Shown here piece by piece: positions 7,233 through 15,178 of a stretch of DNA of 64,000 nucleotides. Source of the DNA: Kocuria soli (GTDB taxonomy: Bacteria > Actinomycetota > Actinomycetes > Actinomycetales > Micrococcaceae); the NCBI RefSeq assembly GCF_003797835.1, contig NZ_RKMF01000002.1, positions 124,001 to 188,000 on the forward strand, written 5' to 3'. Position 1 is the first letter of the stretch. Every line of letters starts with the position of its first letter. The position numbers were made by a program, and so were the translations under genes. Under the pieces are notes generated by a model. That model was not told where the DNA came from and ran no database searches. It was given only the letters and a program-made list of their open reading frames with translations.

Positions 7233-7933
7233 GTCGGATCCTGAGTGTCGTCGGGCGCGGAGGATGCGCGGGCAAGGGCGCCGTCGTCGGCGTAGGTCAA
7301 GGAGCTGTCGTAGCGATAGAGGCGCGGCGGGCGGAACGGGGTACCTTCCCGGTGCCGACCGGTGTCGATCAGTGCGGGGGAGGACCGGAACTGCCGGGCG
7401 AAGTTGGCCGGGTCCAGGGGATGGCCCACGATCGCTTCGTGCGCCTCCCTCAGCTCCGTGAGGGTGAAGGTCTCAGGCATGAACGAATGGGCGATACGGC
7501 TGTAGGCCACTTTCCTCCGCAGCCGGGCGACGGCGTAGTCCAGGATCTCCGCGTGGTCGAAGGCCAGGGAGGGTAGACCGTCTACCGGGAACCAGGCCAC
7601 GCCCTTGGCCTCCTGGTCCGGGGTGCTGGACAGCGCCGCCCAGTAGACCACCGAGACCACGTGACCGTCCCCGCCGGAGCGCTCCGGATTGCCCCACGCG
7701 TAGAGCTGTTCCAAGTACGACGGCGTCAGACCGGTGGTGGCTTCGAGCGTGCTCAGCGCGGAGTCCGGGAGGTTCCGCCCCGGCGAAAGGGGACCACCGG
7801 GCAGTGCCCAGGTTCCCTTGTACGGTTCGCGTTCACGACGCACCAGCGGGACCCAGAGCGCGCGGTCCTTGAGCGCGAAGATCACCGTGGACACGGCAAG
7901 GGACACCGAGCCGTAGAAGTCCTGCGCAGCCAT
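7226..7933 (-). CDS. nrtR: NrtR-family Nudix-related transcriptional regulator
   Basis: 235 residues from ATG 7933-7931 (GGAGG five bases upstream); a longer TTG-started frame would read through the operators. The N-terminal half is a Nudix fold (YKGTWALPGGPLSPGRNLPD, STLEATTGL), but the catalytic glutamates of the Nudix box are missing, as in NrtR proteins that only sense ADP-ribose. The C-terminal half (KVAYSRIAHSFMPETFTLTE, LREAHEAIVGHPLDPANFAR, SSPALIDTGRHREGTPFRPP) is the NrtR winged helix. The 3' end overlaps the NiaP-like transporter gene. Two copies of a GTC-N5-GAC repeat lie just upstream, which suggests autoregulation. NrtR represses NAD salvage or uptake genes and is released by ADP-ribose. 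Confidence 0.85.
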   Translation of the reverse strand: MAAQDFYGSVSLAVSTVIFALKDRALWVPLVRREREPYKGTWALPGGPLSPGRNLPDSALSTLEATTGLTPSYLEQLYAWGNPERSGGDGHVVSVVYWAALSSTPDQEAKGVAWFPVDGLPSLAFDHAEILDYAVARLRRKVAYSRIAHSFMPETFTLTELREAHEAIVGHPLDPANFARQFRSSPALIDTGRHREGTPFRPPRLYRYDSSLTYADDGALARASSAPDDTQDPTC

Positions 7934-7958
7934 GGGGCCTCCTTGCACCACGGTTATG

Positions 7959-8016
7959 GTCTGAATGACCAGAAGTGATTCGAGACTACACCTTTGTGTC
8001 AAAATGACAAGAAGTG
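7959..8016 (-). promoter_or_regulatory. Two direct copies of a GTC-N5-GAC dyad, candidate NrtR operators
   Basis: Unit 1 (7959-7977) is GTCTGAATGACCAGAAGTG and unit 2 (7998-8016) is GTCAAAATGACAAGAAGTG. They agree at 16 of 19 positions and start 39 bp apart. Each contains a dyad, TGGTC-N5-GACCA and TGTC-N5-GACA. They lie 26 to 84 bases upstream of the nrtR start codon. The regulator assignment is by position. Confidence 0.55.
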
Positions 8017-8077
8017 TGTGCGGCGAGTTCTCAGGAGACCGTGCGGCCGACGGCGCTCCCCCCGGCCCGCAGGCCGT

Positions 8078-9289
8078 TCATCTACGCTTGCGCAGCGCGG
8101 TTCCCATGCGTTCGAAAGCCTCCCGCAGGATGGACGACGACGTCCCGAAGTTCAGCCGGACGAAACCCTGCCCGCCCGAGCCGTACAGGGCGCCGTCGTT
8201 GAGCGCGACGCGTGCGTGGTCGAAGAAGAAGGCGGCAGGTCCGGTGAGACCGAATGGCTTGGAGGGAGCGTCCTCCGCAGGCGCTGGCAGGTCGAGTGCT
8301 GTGCCGTCCAGCCAGGCGAGATAAGTGGCCTGGGGCCGACTGACGGTCACTCCGGGCAGGTGTTCGTCCACCAGGGACAGCACCCGGTCACGGTTCTGCT
8401 CCAGGCCGGTCAGTAGGGCGTCCAGCCACGGCCCGCCGTGCTCCAGCGCTGCGCAGTGGGCGATGACCGCCACGTGACTGACTCCGGCGTTGACCGTCCA
8501 CGGAATGCGACGCAGGTCCGCCGCAGCCTCGGGGCCGGCCGAGAGCACGGCGGACTTCAACCCCGCCAGGTTCCAGGCCTTGGAGGCAGAGAACACGGAG
8601 AACGCGTTCTCTGCTCCTGGGACGCTCAGGAAGGGGAGGAACTCGGTCCCGTCCAGGACCAGGGGTGAGTGGATCTCGTCGGCCACCACCCGCGCCCCGA
8701 GGTCCCGGGCCACGGCGGCCACCGCGGCCAGCTCGTCTCGGGTGTGAGCCACCCCGGTGGGGTTGTGCGGGTTGGCCAGGAGTAAGACGGGCTGCGGGGT
8801 GGTGGAACATGCCTGGGTCAGCACCGCGCGGATGGCTTCCGGATCGAGCCGACCCGTAGGGGTCAGGGGTGCTTCCAGAATCCGGCGGCCGGCCTGTCGC
8901 ATGTACCCGTAGAACGGCGGATACACGGGGGAGCACACCACGACGGCGTCGTCCCGGTCCGTGAGAAGCTCCACGGCGGCAACCAGGCCGGTCATGACAT
9001 CCGGAACCGTCACCATGCGCTCGGGGTCCAGGCCGCCCCACCCCCATCGATCGCTCGCGAACTGGCTGAGCACTCGCGGGTAGACGTCCCCGGACGGGTA
9101 CCCCGTGTCTCCCAGGGACATCGCCGTGTGCACGGCCTGGATCACCGGCTCCGGCGGTACCACGTCCATCTCGGCCACCCACAGCGGAAGCATGTCCGCC
9201 GGGTAGTGCCGCCACTTCTCGCTGGTCCGCCGACGCAGCATGTCCAGGGTGAGGGTTTCCAGCGGGTTCGGTACCGAAGCGTCCATCAC
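8078..9289 (-). CDS. MalY/PatB-type PLP-dependent C-S lyase (cystathionine beta-lyase-like)
   Basis: 403 residues of the fold-type I aminotransferase superfamily. It has LPLWVAEMDVVPPEPVIQAV (residues about 33-52, the MalY/PatB N-terminal signature), GYPSGD, CSPVYPPFYGYM, LLANPHNPTGVAHTRDEL, VVADEIHSPLVLDG with the PLP-contacting Asp, and FSASKAWNLAGLK with the Schiff-base lysine near residue 240. The C-terminal GQGFVRLNFGTS holds the carboxylate-binding Arg. The enzymes cleave cystathionine or cysteine to pyruvate, ammonia and a thiol. The gene lies 6 bases after the stop of the EamA transporter gene on the same strand, so the two may be co-transcribed. Start ATG-ATG at 9289/9286. Confidence 0.85.
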   Translation of the reverse strand: MMDASVPNPLETLTLDMLRRRTSEKWRHYPADMLPLWVAEMDVVPPEPVIQAVHTAMSLGDTGYPSGDVYPRVLSQFASDRWGWGGLDPERMVTVPDVMTGLVAAVELLTDRDDAVVVCSPVYPPFYGYMRQAGRRILEAPLTPTGRLDPEAIRAVLTQACSTTPQPVLLLANPHNPTGVAHTRDELAAVAAVARDLGARVVADEIHSPLVLDGTEFLPFLSVPGAENAFSVFSASKAWNLAGLKSAVLSAGPEAAADLRRIPWTVNAGVSHVAVIAHCAALEHGGPWLDALLTGLEQNRDRVLSLVDEHLPGVTVSRPQATYLAWLDGTALDLPAPAEDAPSKPFGLTGPAAFFFDHARVALNDGALYGSGGQGFVRLNFGTSSSILREAFERMGTALRKRR

Positions 9290-9295
9290 TCAAGC

Positions 9296-10288
9296 TTAGG
9301 CAGCAGACGACGGCGCGAGCTCCGGCGTCGTGCGTTTCTGTCGTGCGGTCAAGGTGCTGCCAATGCTGGCGATCATCACCAGGGCGACCGCCGCGAGTTT
9401 CCACGCGCTCGCGGTCTGGCCCAGGAGGAGCCAGCCGGCGAGTGTTGCCACCGCCGGTTCCAGGCTCAACAGGACGCCGAAGACCGGGCGAGGAAGCGTG
9501 CGGAGCGCGCTGAGTTCGAGCGCATACGGAATCAACGACGCAAGAACTCCCGTGCCGAGCGCGAGAACTAGCAGATGCGGGTCACCGACGATCTTGGGAA
9601 ACTGGTTCACGCCGAAGGGCAGCAACAGGACGGCCGCAACCAGCAGTGCCACGGCCAGTCCGGCCGGCCCCGGGATGAGCTGCCCCACACGCGCGCTCGT
9701 CAGGATGTAGACGGCCCAGAAGGCTCCTGCGATCAGGACCAGGACGACGCCCACCGGATCCAGACCACCGGTGCCCAGAGCGGACTCCAATCCGAAAAGC
9801 GCCACGCCGACCAACGCGAGTCCCACCCACACCAGGTCCCGGGGGCGGAGGGACAGCACTGCGGCCAGGACCAAGGGACCCAGGAACTCGATGGACACCG
9901 CGGGTCCCAGTGGGATCCGGGACAGGGCCGCGTAGAAGAATCCGTTCATCAGGGCCAGCGCGACTCCAAAGCAGACGGTGGCGCTCCACTGCGGCCCGGT
10001 CCACCCGCGCACCTTGGGACGCACGATCAGCGCCAGCACAACGGCCGCGACGAGCAACCGGACGGATGTGGTGCCCCAGCTGCCCAGTACCGGAAAGAGC
10101 TGCATGGCCAACGCCGCCCCGGTCTGTAGTGAGACGCACGACGCCAGAACCAGAAGCACCGCGGTACCCCGCGAGCCCTGTCTCCCGTCGGTCGTGGAGC
10201 CCTCCCTGGAAATCGTGGGGCCGGAGGCTGCTTCAGGCGAAGGATTCCCGGCCTGGGCGACGACGGGGACGGGTGCGGTGGCGGTCAT
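9296..10288 (-). CDS. EamA-family (RhtA-like) membrane exporter
   Basis: 330 residues: a 40-residue hydrophilic N-terminus and then about ten hydrophobic segments in two EamA repeats. The first repeat holds AVLLVLASCVSLQTGAALAM and SWGTTSVRLLVAAVVLALIV; the second repeat ends with RPVFGVLLSLEPAVATLAGW, characteristic of RhtA/YdcZ-like threonine/homoserine exporters. The gene is divergent from a LysR regulator (75-bp gap with a dyad), a common arrangement for exporter control, and upstream of a C-S lyase gene, so an amino-acid or thiol-compound export role is plausible. The substrate is inferred only. Confidence 0.8.
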   Translation of the reverse strand: MTATAPVPVVAQAGNPSPEAASGPTISREGSTTDGRQGSRGTAVLLVLASCVSLQTGAALAMQLFPVLGSWGTTSVRLLVAAVVLALIVRPKVRGWTGPQWSATVCFGVALALMNGFFYAALSRIPLGPAVSIEFLGPLVLAAVLSLRPRDLVWVGLALVGVALFGLESALGTGGLDPVGVVLVLIAGAFWAVYILTSARVGQLIPGPAGLAVALLVAAVLLLPFGVNQFPKIVGDPHLLVLALGTGVLASLIPYALELSALRTLPRPVFGVLLSLEPAVATLAGWLLLGQTASAWKLAAVALVMIASIGSTLTARQKRTTPELAPSSAA

Positions 10289-10317
10289 GGATTCAGCATT
10301 GCCGCCACCGTTTGATT

Positions 10318-10333
10318 AATCTAGCGAAAGATT
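10318..10333. promoter_or_regulatory. Dyad in the EamA/LysR divergent promoter
   Basis: AATCT (10318-10322) and AGATT (10329-10333) are separated by 6 bases in an AT-rich patch between the two divergent genes. LysR proteins bind such T-N11-A type dyads. Candidate binding site, by position only. Confidence 0.35.
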
Positions 10334-10363
10334 CTTACGTCAGTGGTTTAGGAAAACTGCAAC

Positions 10364-11341
10364 ATGCTGAATGTCAACCGCCTGCGGATGCTGAGTGAAC
10401 TGCACCGATACGGGACCATCTCACGTGTGGCGCAGGTGCTGTCCTATACCCCGTCCGCCGTGTCCCAGCAGTTGGCCCTGTTGGAACGCGAAGCGGGTGT
10501 AGCGCTGCTGGAACGTGTGGGGCGAGGTGTCCACCTGACGGATGCCGGGCGCGCCCTGGTTGGGCACGCCGATGCCGTCGTCGCCCGGTTGGAGCGGGCC
10601 GAATCAGAGCTGGCCGCTGCTGATCAGGAGGTCCGGGGAGTCCTGCGGGTGGCCTCCTTCCAGACCGTGGTCATGACCGTGGTTCCGCCGGCCCTGACGT
10701 TGCTGGCAGAGCGCCATCCGGAGCTCCGCGTGGAAATCACGCAGCGGGAACTGGACCCCGCCTACGACGGGCTGTTGTCCCACGAGTTCGACCTCATCGT
10801 GGGGGAGGAGCTCCCCGGGTTCCCCGTCTCCCCGCGGGCCGGTACGGACCGGGTGGAGCTGTTGCAGGACCCCCAAGTGCTGGCCTTGCCGGCGGAAGGA
10901 CCGCTGGCGGCAAGGGTCCGGGACCTCTCCGACCTTGCTGCTGCCCCCTGGGCGCTGGACTCCTACGGGACGAAGATGGGCGTGTGGTCCCACTCGATGT
11001 GCCGTCGCGCCGGATTCGAACCTCGTACCGTCCTGCAATCCCCGGACCCGCTGCTGCAGATCCACATGGTCCGGGCGGGGCACGCAGCCGCCTTCGTCCA
11101 CGGGCTCGTGGGTAGCCACTACACGGAGGGTACGGAACTGATCGGGCTGCCGGGACATCCGCACCGCAACATCTTCACCGCCACGCGCGAATCCCGCGCT
11201 GGGCTGCCGGGTGTGGTGGCCTTCCGGCGGGCGATGGCCGACGCCGTCGCCGACCCGGGCGGGGGCACCGGGGCGCCCGCGACCGTCGTCATGCCCACCG
11301 TCGCGTACGCGCTGGAGTCCGCGGAGCCCGCAACCAGATGA
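10364..11341 (+). CDS. LysR-family transcriptional regulator
   Basis: 325 residues. The N-terminal HTH (MLNVNRLRMLSELHRYGTIS, VAQVLSYTPSAVSQQLALLE, REAGVALLERVGRGVHLTDA) is the LysR DNA-binding domain with its linker helix. The C-terminal part (GVLRVASFQTVVMTVVPPAL, AERHPELRVEITQRE) is the periplasmic-binding-like effector domain. It is divergent from the EamA exporter gene, which is its most likely target. An FAD oxidase gene follows 19 bases downstream and may be co-transcribed. The start ATG 10364 gives the usual family length. Confidence 0.88.
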   Translation: MLNVNRLRMLSELHRYGTISRVAQVLSYTPSAVSQQLALLEREAGVALLERVGRGVHLTDAGRALVGHADAVVARLERAESELAAADQEVRGVLRVASFQTVVMTVVPPALTLLAERHPELRVEITQRELDPAYDGLLSHEFDLIVGEELPGFPVSPRAGTDRVELLQDPQVLALPAEGPLAARVRDLSDLAAAPWALDSYGTKMGVWSHSMCRRAGFEPRTVLQSPDPLLQIHMVRAGHAAAFVHGLVGSHYTEGTELIGLPGHPHRNIFTATRESRAGLPGVVAFRRAMADAVADPGGGTGAPATVVMPTVAYALESAEPATR

Positions 11342-11360
11342 ATCGACGGGAGAACGTGTC

Positions 11361-12491
11361 ATGAGCGACGGGGGCATGGACGCTGAAGTGGTGATCGTCG
11401 GGGCCGGGCTGGCCGGAGCCGCGACGGCGTGGCGCTTGGCTCAGCGCGGAGTTGACGCCCTGGTGGTGGAGCGAACCCGCCCCGCGAATGCCGAGGGCAG
11501 TTCGCACGGCTCGGCGCGGATCTTCCGACTGGCCTATGACACGGAGCTCTACACACGCCTGGCCGTGACCGCCAGGGACGGGTGGGCGGAGCTGGAAGCA
11601 CTGCACGGTGCCCCGCTCATCACCTGGACAGGAGCCCTGGACTTCGGGGACCAGCGTGAGATTCCCGCCGTGGCGACTTGCCTGCACCGCGCCGGCCAAC
11701 CCCACGAGATCTTGTCCGCGGCCGAGGCGGCTCGACGGTGGCCACTGATCGATGTCCGTGGGCCAGCCCTCTGGCACGCCGGGGCGGGTGTCCTGGACGC
11801 CGAACGTGCGGTCGAGGCGATGCTGGGTGCTGCCCAGGCCGCCGGCGGGCGACTGGTCAACGACTGGCCGGTCGAGCAGATCGAACGCACAGGCTATGGC
11901 TTCCTGGTGAGGTCATCGGTGGGTGACACCGTGCAGGCGCGGCGGGTGGTGGTGGCCGCGGGGGCCTGGTTGCCGACGCTGCTTCCGCGGCTGCCCGTTC
12001 CGCGTTCGGCGTTTCCGACATTCGAGGTGCGGCAGGAGAACGCTTTCCACTTCCCGTACCGGGACACCCCGGTGGCGGAATCGTGGCCTACGCTGATCAA
12101 CATGTCCCGAGAGATCGTGCTCTACGGCTTGCCTGGCGGGAGGGACGCGCTGCACAAGGGCCAGAAGATCGCCGAGTTCAACGGCGGCAAGAGACTGACT
12201 TCTGCCAACCAGAGCGACGGCGTCGTCGATCCGGTGAACCGTGAGCGGGTGGTGGACTTCGTCCGGCGTCGGATACCGGGGCTGATCCCCGAGCCCTACG
12301 CGGAGACCACGTGCCTGTTCACCAACACGCCCACCGAGGACTTCGTGATTGACACCTGGGACGGACTCACGGTGGTTTCGGCCTGCTCCGGTCACGGTGC
12401 CAAGTTCATGCCGGAGATCGGGCGGGTCGCCGCGGATCTTGCCACCGGAGCTGGAATATCGCCCCGACCATTTCGCATGTTCCCCGCGTAA
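11361..12491 (+). CDS. FAD-dependent amine oxidase, sarcosine oxidase / N-methyltryptophan oxidase type
   Basis: 376 residues. The N-terminal dinucleotide motif VVIVGAGLAGAATAWRLAQR is followed by EGSSHGSARIFRLAYD (residues about 43-58), the MSOX/MTOX signature around the FAD isoalloxazine. The C-terminal segment CLFTNTPTEDFVIDTW, then SACSGHGAKFMPEIG, contains the Cys to which FAD is covalently bound in monomeric sarcosine oxidases (Cys in CLFTNTP). The enzymes oxidise N-methyl amino acids to amino acid, formaldehyde and H2O2. Start ATG 11361; it follows the LysR gene closely. Confidence 0.85.
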   Translation: MSDGGMDAEVVIVGAGLAGAATAWRLAQRGVDALVVERTRPANAEGSSHGSARIFRLAYDTELYTRLAVTARDGWAELEALHGAPLITWTGALDFGDQREIPAVATCLHRAGQPHEILSAAEAARRWPLIDVRGPALWHAGAGVLDAERAVEAMLGAAQAAGGRLVNDWPVEQIERTGYGFLVRSSVGDTVQARRVVVAAGAWLPTLLPRLPVPRSAFPTFEVRQENAFHFPYRDTPVAESWPTLINMSREIVLYGLPGGRDALHKGQKIAEFNGGKRLTSANQSDGVVDPVNRERVVDFVRRRIPGLIPEPYAETTCLFTNTPTEDFVIDTWDGLTVVSACSGHGAKFMPEIGRVAADLATGAGISPRPFRMFPA

Positions 12492-12533
12492 CAACGGGTC
12501 ATTTTCCCGCCCCGATGCAACATTAGCCAAGAA

Positions 12534-12562
12534 TTGACCCGAACGTCAGCGATACCTAGCCT
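12534..12562 (+). promoter_or_regulatory. Sigma-70-type promoter of the sugar symporter gene
   Basis: TTGACC (12534-12539) and TAGCCT (12557-12562) are spaced by 17 bp, 37 bases before the ATG at 12599, with GGGGAAAT as the ribosome-binding region. TAGCCT fits the actinobacterial TANNNT -10 pattern. Confidence 0.55.
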
Positions 12563-12598
12563 GACAAGCATCTATCGGCGGGAATTCAAGGGGAAATC

Positions 12599-13951
12599 AT
12601 GAAACCGTTGGTTTTGCGCAGCGCCATTGTGGCCGCGCTCGGAGGGTTACTGTTCGGCTTCGACACCGCCGTTATTTCGGGCACCACCCAAGCTTTGACG
12701 GAAAAATATTCCCTGGGATCTTTTGCGTTGGGATTCACGGTTGCCACGGCCCTGATCGGCACCATCATCGGCGCCCTCACGGCCGGGAAACCGGCCGACA
12801 CCTACGGGCGCAAGAAGGTCCTGTTCGTGATCGGCGCGCTGTACTTCCTCTCCGCGATCGGTGCCGCGCTGTCGGAGAACTGGTACCTGTTCATGTTCTT
12901 CCGCCTGATCGGTGGAATCGGTGTGGGCGGTGCGTCCGTGACGGCACCGATCTATACGGCCGAGATCTCACCCCCGCGGTTGCGGGGCCGTTTGGTCGGC
13001 CTGGTCCAGTTCAACGTGGTGCTGGGCATTCTGGTGGCTTACCTGTCCAATTATGTCCTGGCCCAAGTGCTGAGCGAGGACGTGGCCTGGCGCTGGATGC
13101 TCGGTGTGCAAGCCTTTCCGGCCGCCGTGTTCATGCTCCTGCTCTTCACCGTTCCGGAATCACCACGGTGGCTCTTCCTGGCCGGGAAGACTGAAGAAGC
13201 ACGCACCAACATGGCCCGGCTCGCCTCAAGTCCGGAGGAGGCCGCGGAGCTCGAAGGCGAGATCCAGGAGGCCATCGCGGATCTGGCACAGGACTCCCGG
13301 CCTGCCCCGTTCTTCACGGCCAAGTACCGCCGGGTGATTCTCCTGGCCATCGCCATCGCCGCGTTCAATCAGCTCTCCGGCATCAACGCGATCATGTACT
13401 ACGCCCCGGACATCTTCCGGATGGCCGGTGCCGCCGAGGACTCGGCCTTCCTGCAGTCCATTGCCGTGGGTGGCATGAACCTGGTGGCCACCATGGTGGC
13501 CCTGACCGTGATCGACCGGTTCGGGCGGCGCAAGCTCATGCTGATCGGCTCGATCGGTTACCTCATCAGCCTGGGCGTGATCGCACTGCTGTTCTTCACC
13601 CAGGGGCACAACTTCTCCGGTTTCAGCAGCGCACTGGTTCTCGCCTCGCTCCTGTTGTTCATCGCGGCCCACGCCTTCGGTCAGGGTTCCGTGATCTGGG
13701 TGTTCATCTCCGAGATCTTCCCCAACCGGGTGCGTGCCCGCGGGCAGGCCCTGGGTTCGTTCACGCACTGGTTCGCCGCCGCGGTGATCACCTGGACCTT
13801 CCCCTGGATCGCTGCGGGGCTCGGCCCGGGTATGGCCTTCGCGCTGTTCTTCGTGTGCATGGTCGGGCAACTCGTGTGGGTGCTCAAGGCCATGCCGGAA
13901 ACCAAGGGCGTGCCGCTCGAGGAGATGGAGGAGCGGCTCACCGCACGGTGA
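12599..13951 (+). CDS. MFS sugar:proton symporter (XylE/GlcP type)
   Basis: 450 residues, 12 membrane segments. Sugar-porter family signatures are clear: GGLLFGFDTAVISGT in TM1, KPADTYGRKKVLF (A-motif), RLIGGIGVGGASVTAPIYTA with RLRGRLVGLVQF, PESPRWLF at the end of TM6, AIAIAAFNQLSGINAIMYYA in TM7 (the QLSG-INAIMYYAP substrate-binding stretch), RFGRRKLML, and PETKGVPLEEME at the C-terminus. It takes up a monosaccharide or inositol-type substrate with protons at the cytoplasmic membrane; the exact sugar cannot be read from sequence. It has its own promoter and a strong downstream hairpin, so it is monocistronic. Confidence 0.88.
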   Translation: MKPLVLRSAIVAALGGLLFGFDTAVISGTTQALTEKYSLGSFALGFTVATALIGTIIGALTAGKPADTYGRKKVLFVIGALYFLSAIGAALSENWYLFMFFRLIGGIGVGGASVTAPIYTAEISPPRLRGRLVGLVQFNVVLGILVAYLSNYVLAQVLSEDVAWRWMLGVQAFPAAVFMLLLFTVPESPRWLFLAGKTEEARTNMARLASSPEEAAELEGEIQEAIADLAQDSRPAPFFTAKYRRVILLAIAIAAFNQLSGINAIMYYAPDIFRMAGAAEDSAFLQSIAVGGMNLVATMVALTVIDRFGRRKLMLIGSIGYLISLGVIALLFFTQGHNFSGFSSALVLASLLLFIAAHAFGQGSVIWVFISEIFPNRVRARGQALGSFTHWFAAAVITWTFPWIAAGLGPGMAFALFFVCMVGQLVWVLKAMPETKGVPLEEMEERLTAR

Positions 13952-13980
13952 CCATCCCGGGCTCAGTCGCCAGGGCCCTC

Positions 13981-14026
13981 ACACAAAGACGACGGCGGCA
14001 GATGACCTGCCGCCGTCCTCTTGTGT
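13981..14026. terminator. Two-tier hairpin between convergent genes
   Basis: Inner arms GACGGCGGCAG (13991-14001) and CTGCCGCCGTC (14008-14018) with a 6-base loop are extended by outer arms ACACAA (13981-13986) and TTGTGT (14021-14026). The hairpin lies between the converging sugar symporter and PPK2 genes and can serve both strands. Confidence 0.75.
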
Positions 14027-14052
14027 TGCGCTGTGCTCGGGATGCCCGGGGG

Positions 14053-15003
14053 TCAGGACTTCTTCTTGCTCTTGCCGCCCTTGGTGGACTTGCCGGACTT
14101 CTTCGACTTGCCTTTGCCCAGGGCTTCCTGCTCGACCGCAGCGGAGTGGTCGAAGACCTCGTGCTGCAGGGAACGGTCGGGGCGACGGTAACCGTTGGTG
14201 GACGGGCGTTCGGGCAGCTTGATCTCTGGACGTTCTACCCGGGACCAGGGGACCCGGTCCAAGAGGTCGGCGATCATGTTGATCCTGGCCCGGCGCTTGT
14301 CCTCGGCCTCCACGAAGTTCCAGGGCGACTCTGGGATGTCGGTATGTACCAACATCGCGTCCCGGGCGCGGGAGTAGTCCTCCCACCGCGTGATGGACTC
14401 CAGGTCCATGGGGGAGAGCTTCCAGTGGCGCATGGGATCGGACATGCGGGACTCGAAGCGCTTGTACTGTTCGTCGCCGGAGACGGAGAACCAGTACTTG
14501 ATGAGGATGATCCCGTCTTCGACCAGCATGCGTTCGAAGATCGGGCACTGGCGCAGGAACCGCCGGTACTCCTGCGGGGTGCAGAAGCCCATGACCCGCT
14601 CCACGCCGGCCCGGTTGTACCAGGACCGGTCGAAGAGCACGATCTCGCCGGCGGCCGGGAGATGTTCGATGTAGCGCTGGAAGTACCACTGCGTCTTCTG
14701 CCGCTCCGTGGGTGCGGGGAGCGCGGCGATCCGGGCGATTCGTGGGTTGAGATATTCGGTGACGCGCTTGATGGCCCCACCCTTGCCCGCGGCGTCGCGT
14801 CCCTCGAAGATCACGACGACCCGCTGCCCGGTGGAGCGCACCCACTCCTGCATCTCCACGAGCTCGGCCTGCAGTCGCAGCAACTCCGCTTCGTAAATGG
14901 CCTTGTTCATCCGGGCCTGACGCTTCGGATGGGCATCGTCCTCGAGATCGAGGGCGTCGTTGTCAGCCGCCGGGGCGGTCGAGTTGGTGGTGTCCTTTGC
15001 CAT
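14053..15003 (-). CDS. ppk2: Polyphosphate kinase 2
   Basis: 316 residues from ATG 15003-15001. The PPK2 signatures are complete: Walker A VVVIFEGRDAAGKGGAIKRV (residues about 63-82), the lid region LPAPTERQKTQWYFQRYI, Walker B IVLFDRSWYNRAGVERVMGF, and KYWFSVSGDEQYKRF. The enzyme uses polyphosphate to phosphorylate nucleoside mono- or diphosphates (or makes polyphosphate from GTP/ATP) in the cytoplasm. The C-terminus (about residues 290-316) is a Lys/Ser/Gly-rich tail, likely a polyphosphate-contacting or disordered extension. The size fits the one-domain PPK2 class. Confidence 0.92.
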   Translation of the reverse strand: MAKDTTNSTAPAADNDALDLEDDAHPKRQARMNKAIYEAELLRLQAELVEMQEWVRSTGQRVVVIFEGRDAAGKGGAIKRVTEYLNPRIARIAALPAPTERQKTQWYFQRYIEHLPAAGEIVLFDRSWYNRAGVERVMGFCTPQEYRRFLRQCPIFERMLVEDGIILIKYWFSVSGDEQYKRFESRMSDPMRHWKLSPMDLESITRWEDYSRARDAMLVHTDIPESPWNFVEAEDKRRARINMIADLLDRVPWSRVERPEIKLPERPSTNGYRRPDRSLQHEVFDHSAAVEQEALGKGKSKKSGKSTKGGKSKKKS

Positions 15004-15178
15004 GAACGCACAGTAGCGCCGTCGCTGGAATGTGACGTAGTTCAAAGTGTTGATTGCATCTGGTCGCACGCTTTGGCCCGGTGTTCACCGAGAACCGGCA
15101 CTGGTGCGCGCGCATCACTTCTGATTCGGTGGGGTCCAACGCCTCGGACCCATGAGCCCATCCTCCAAGGAGAGCACC

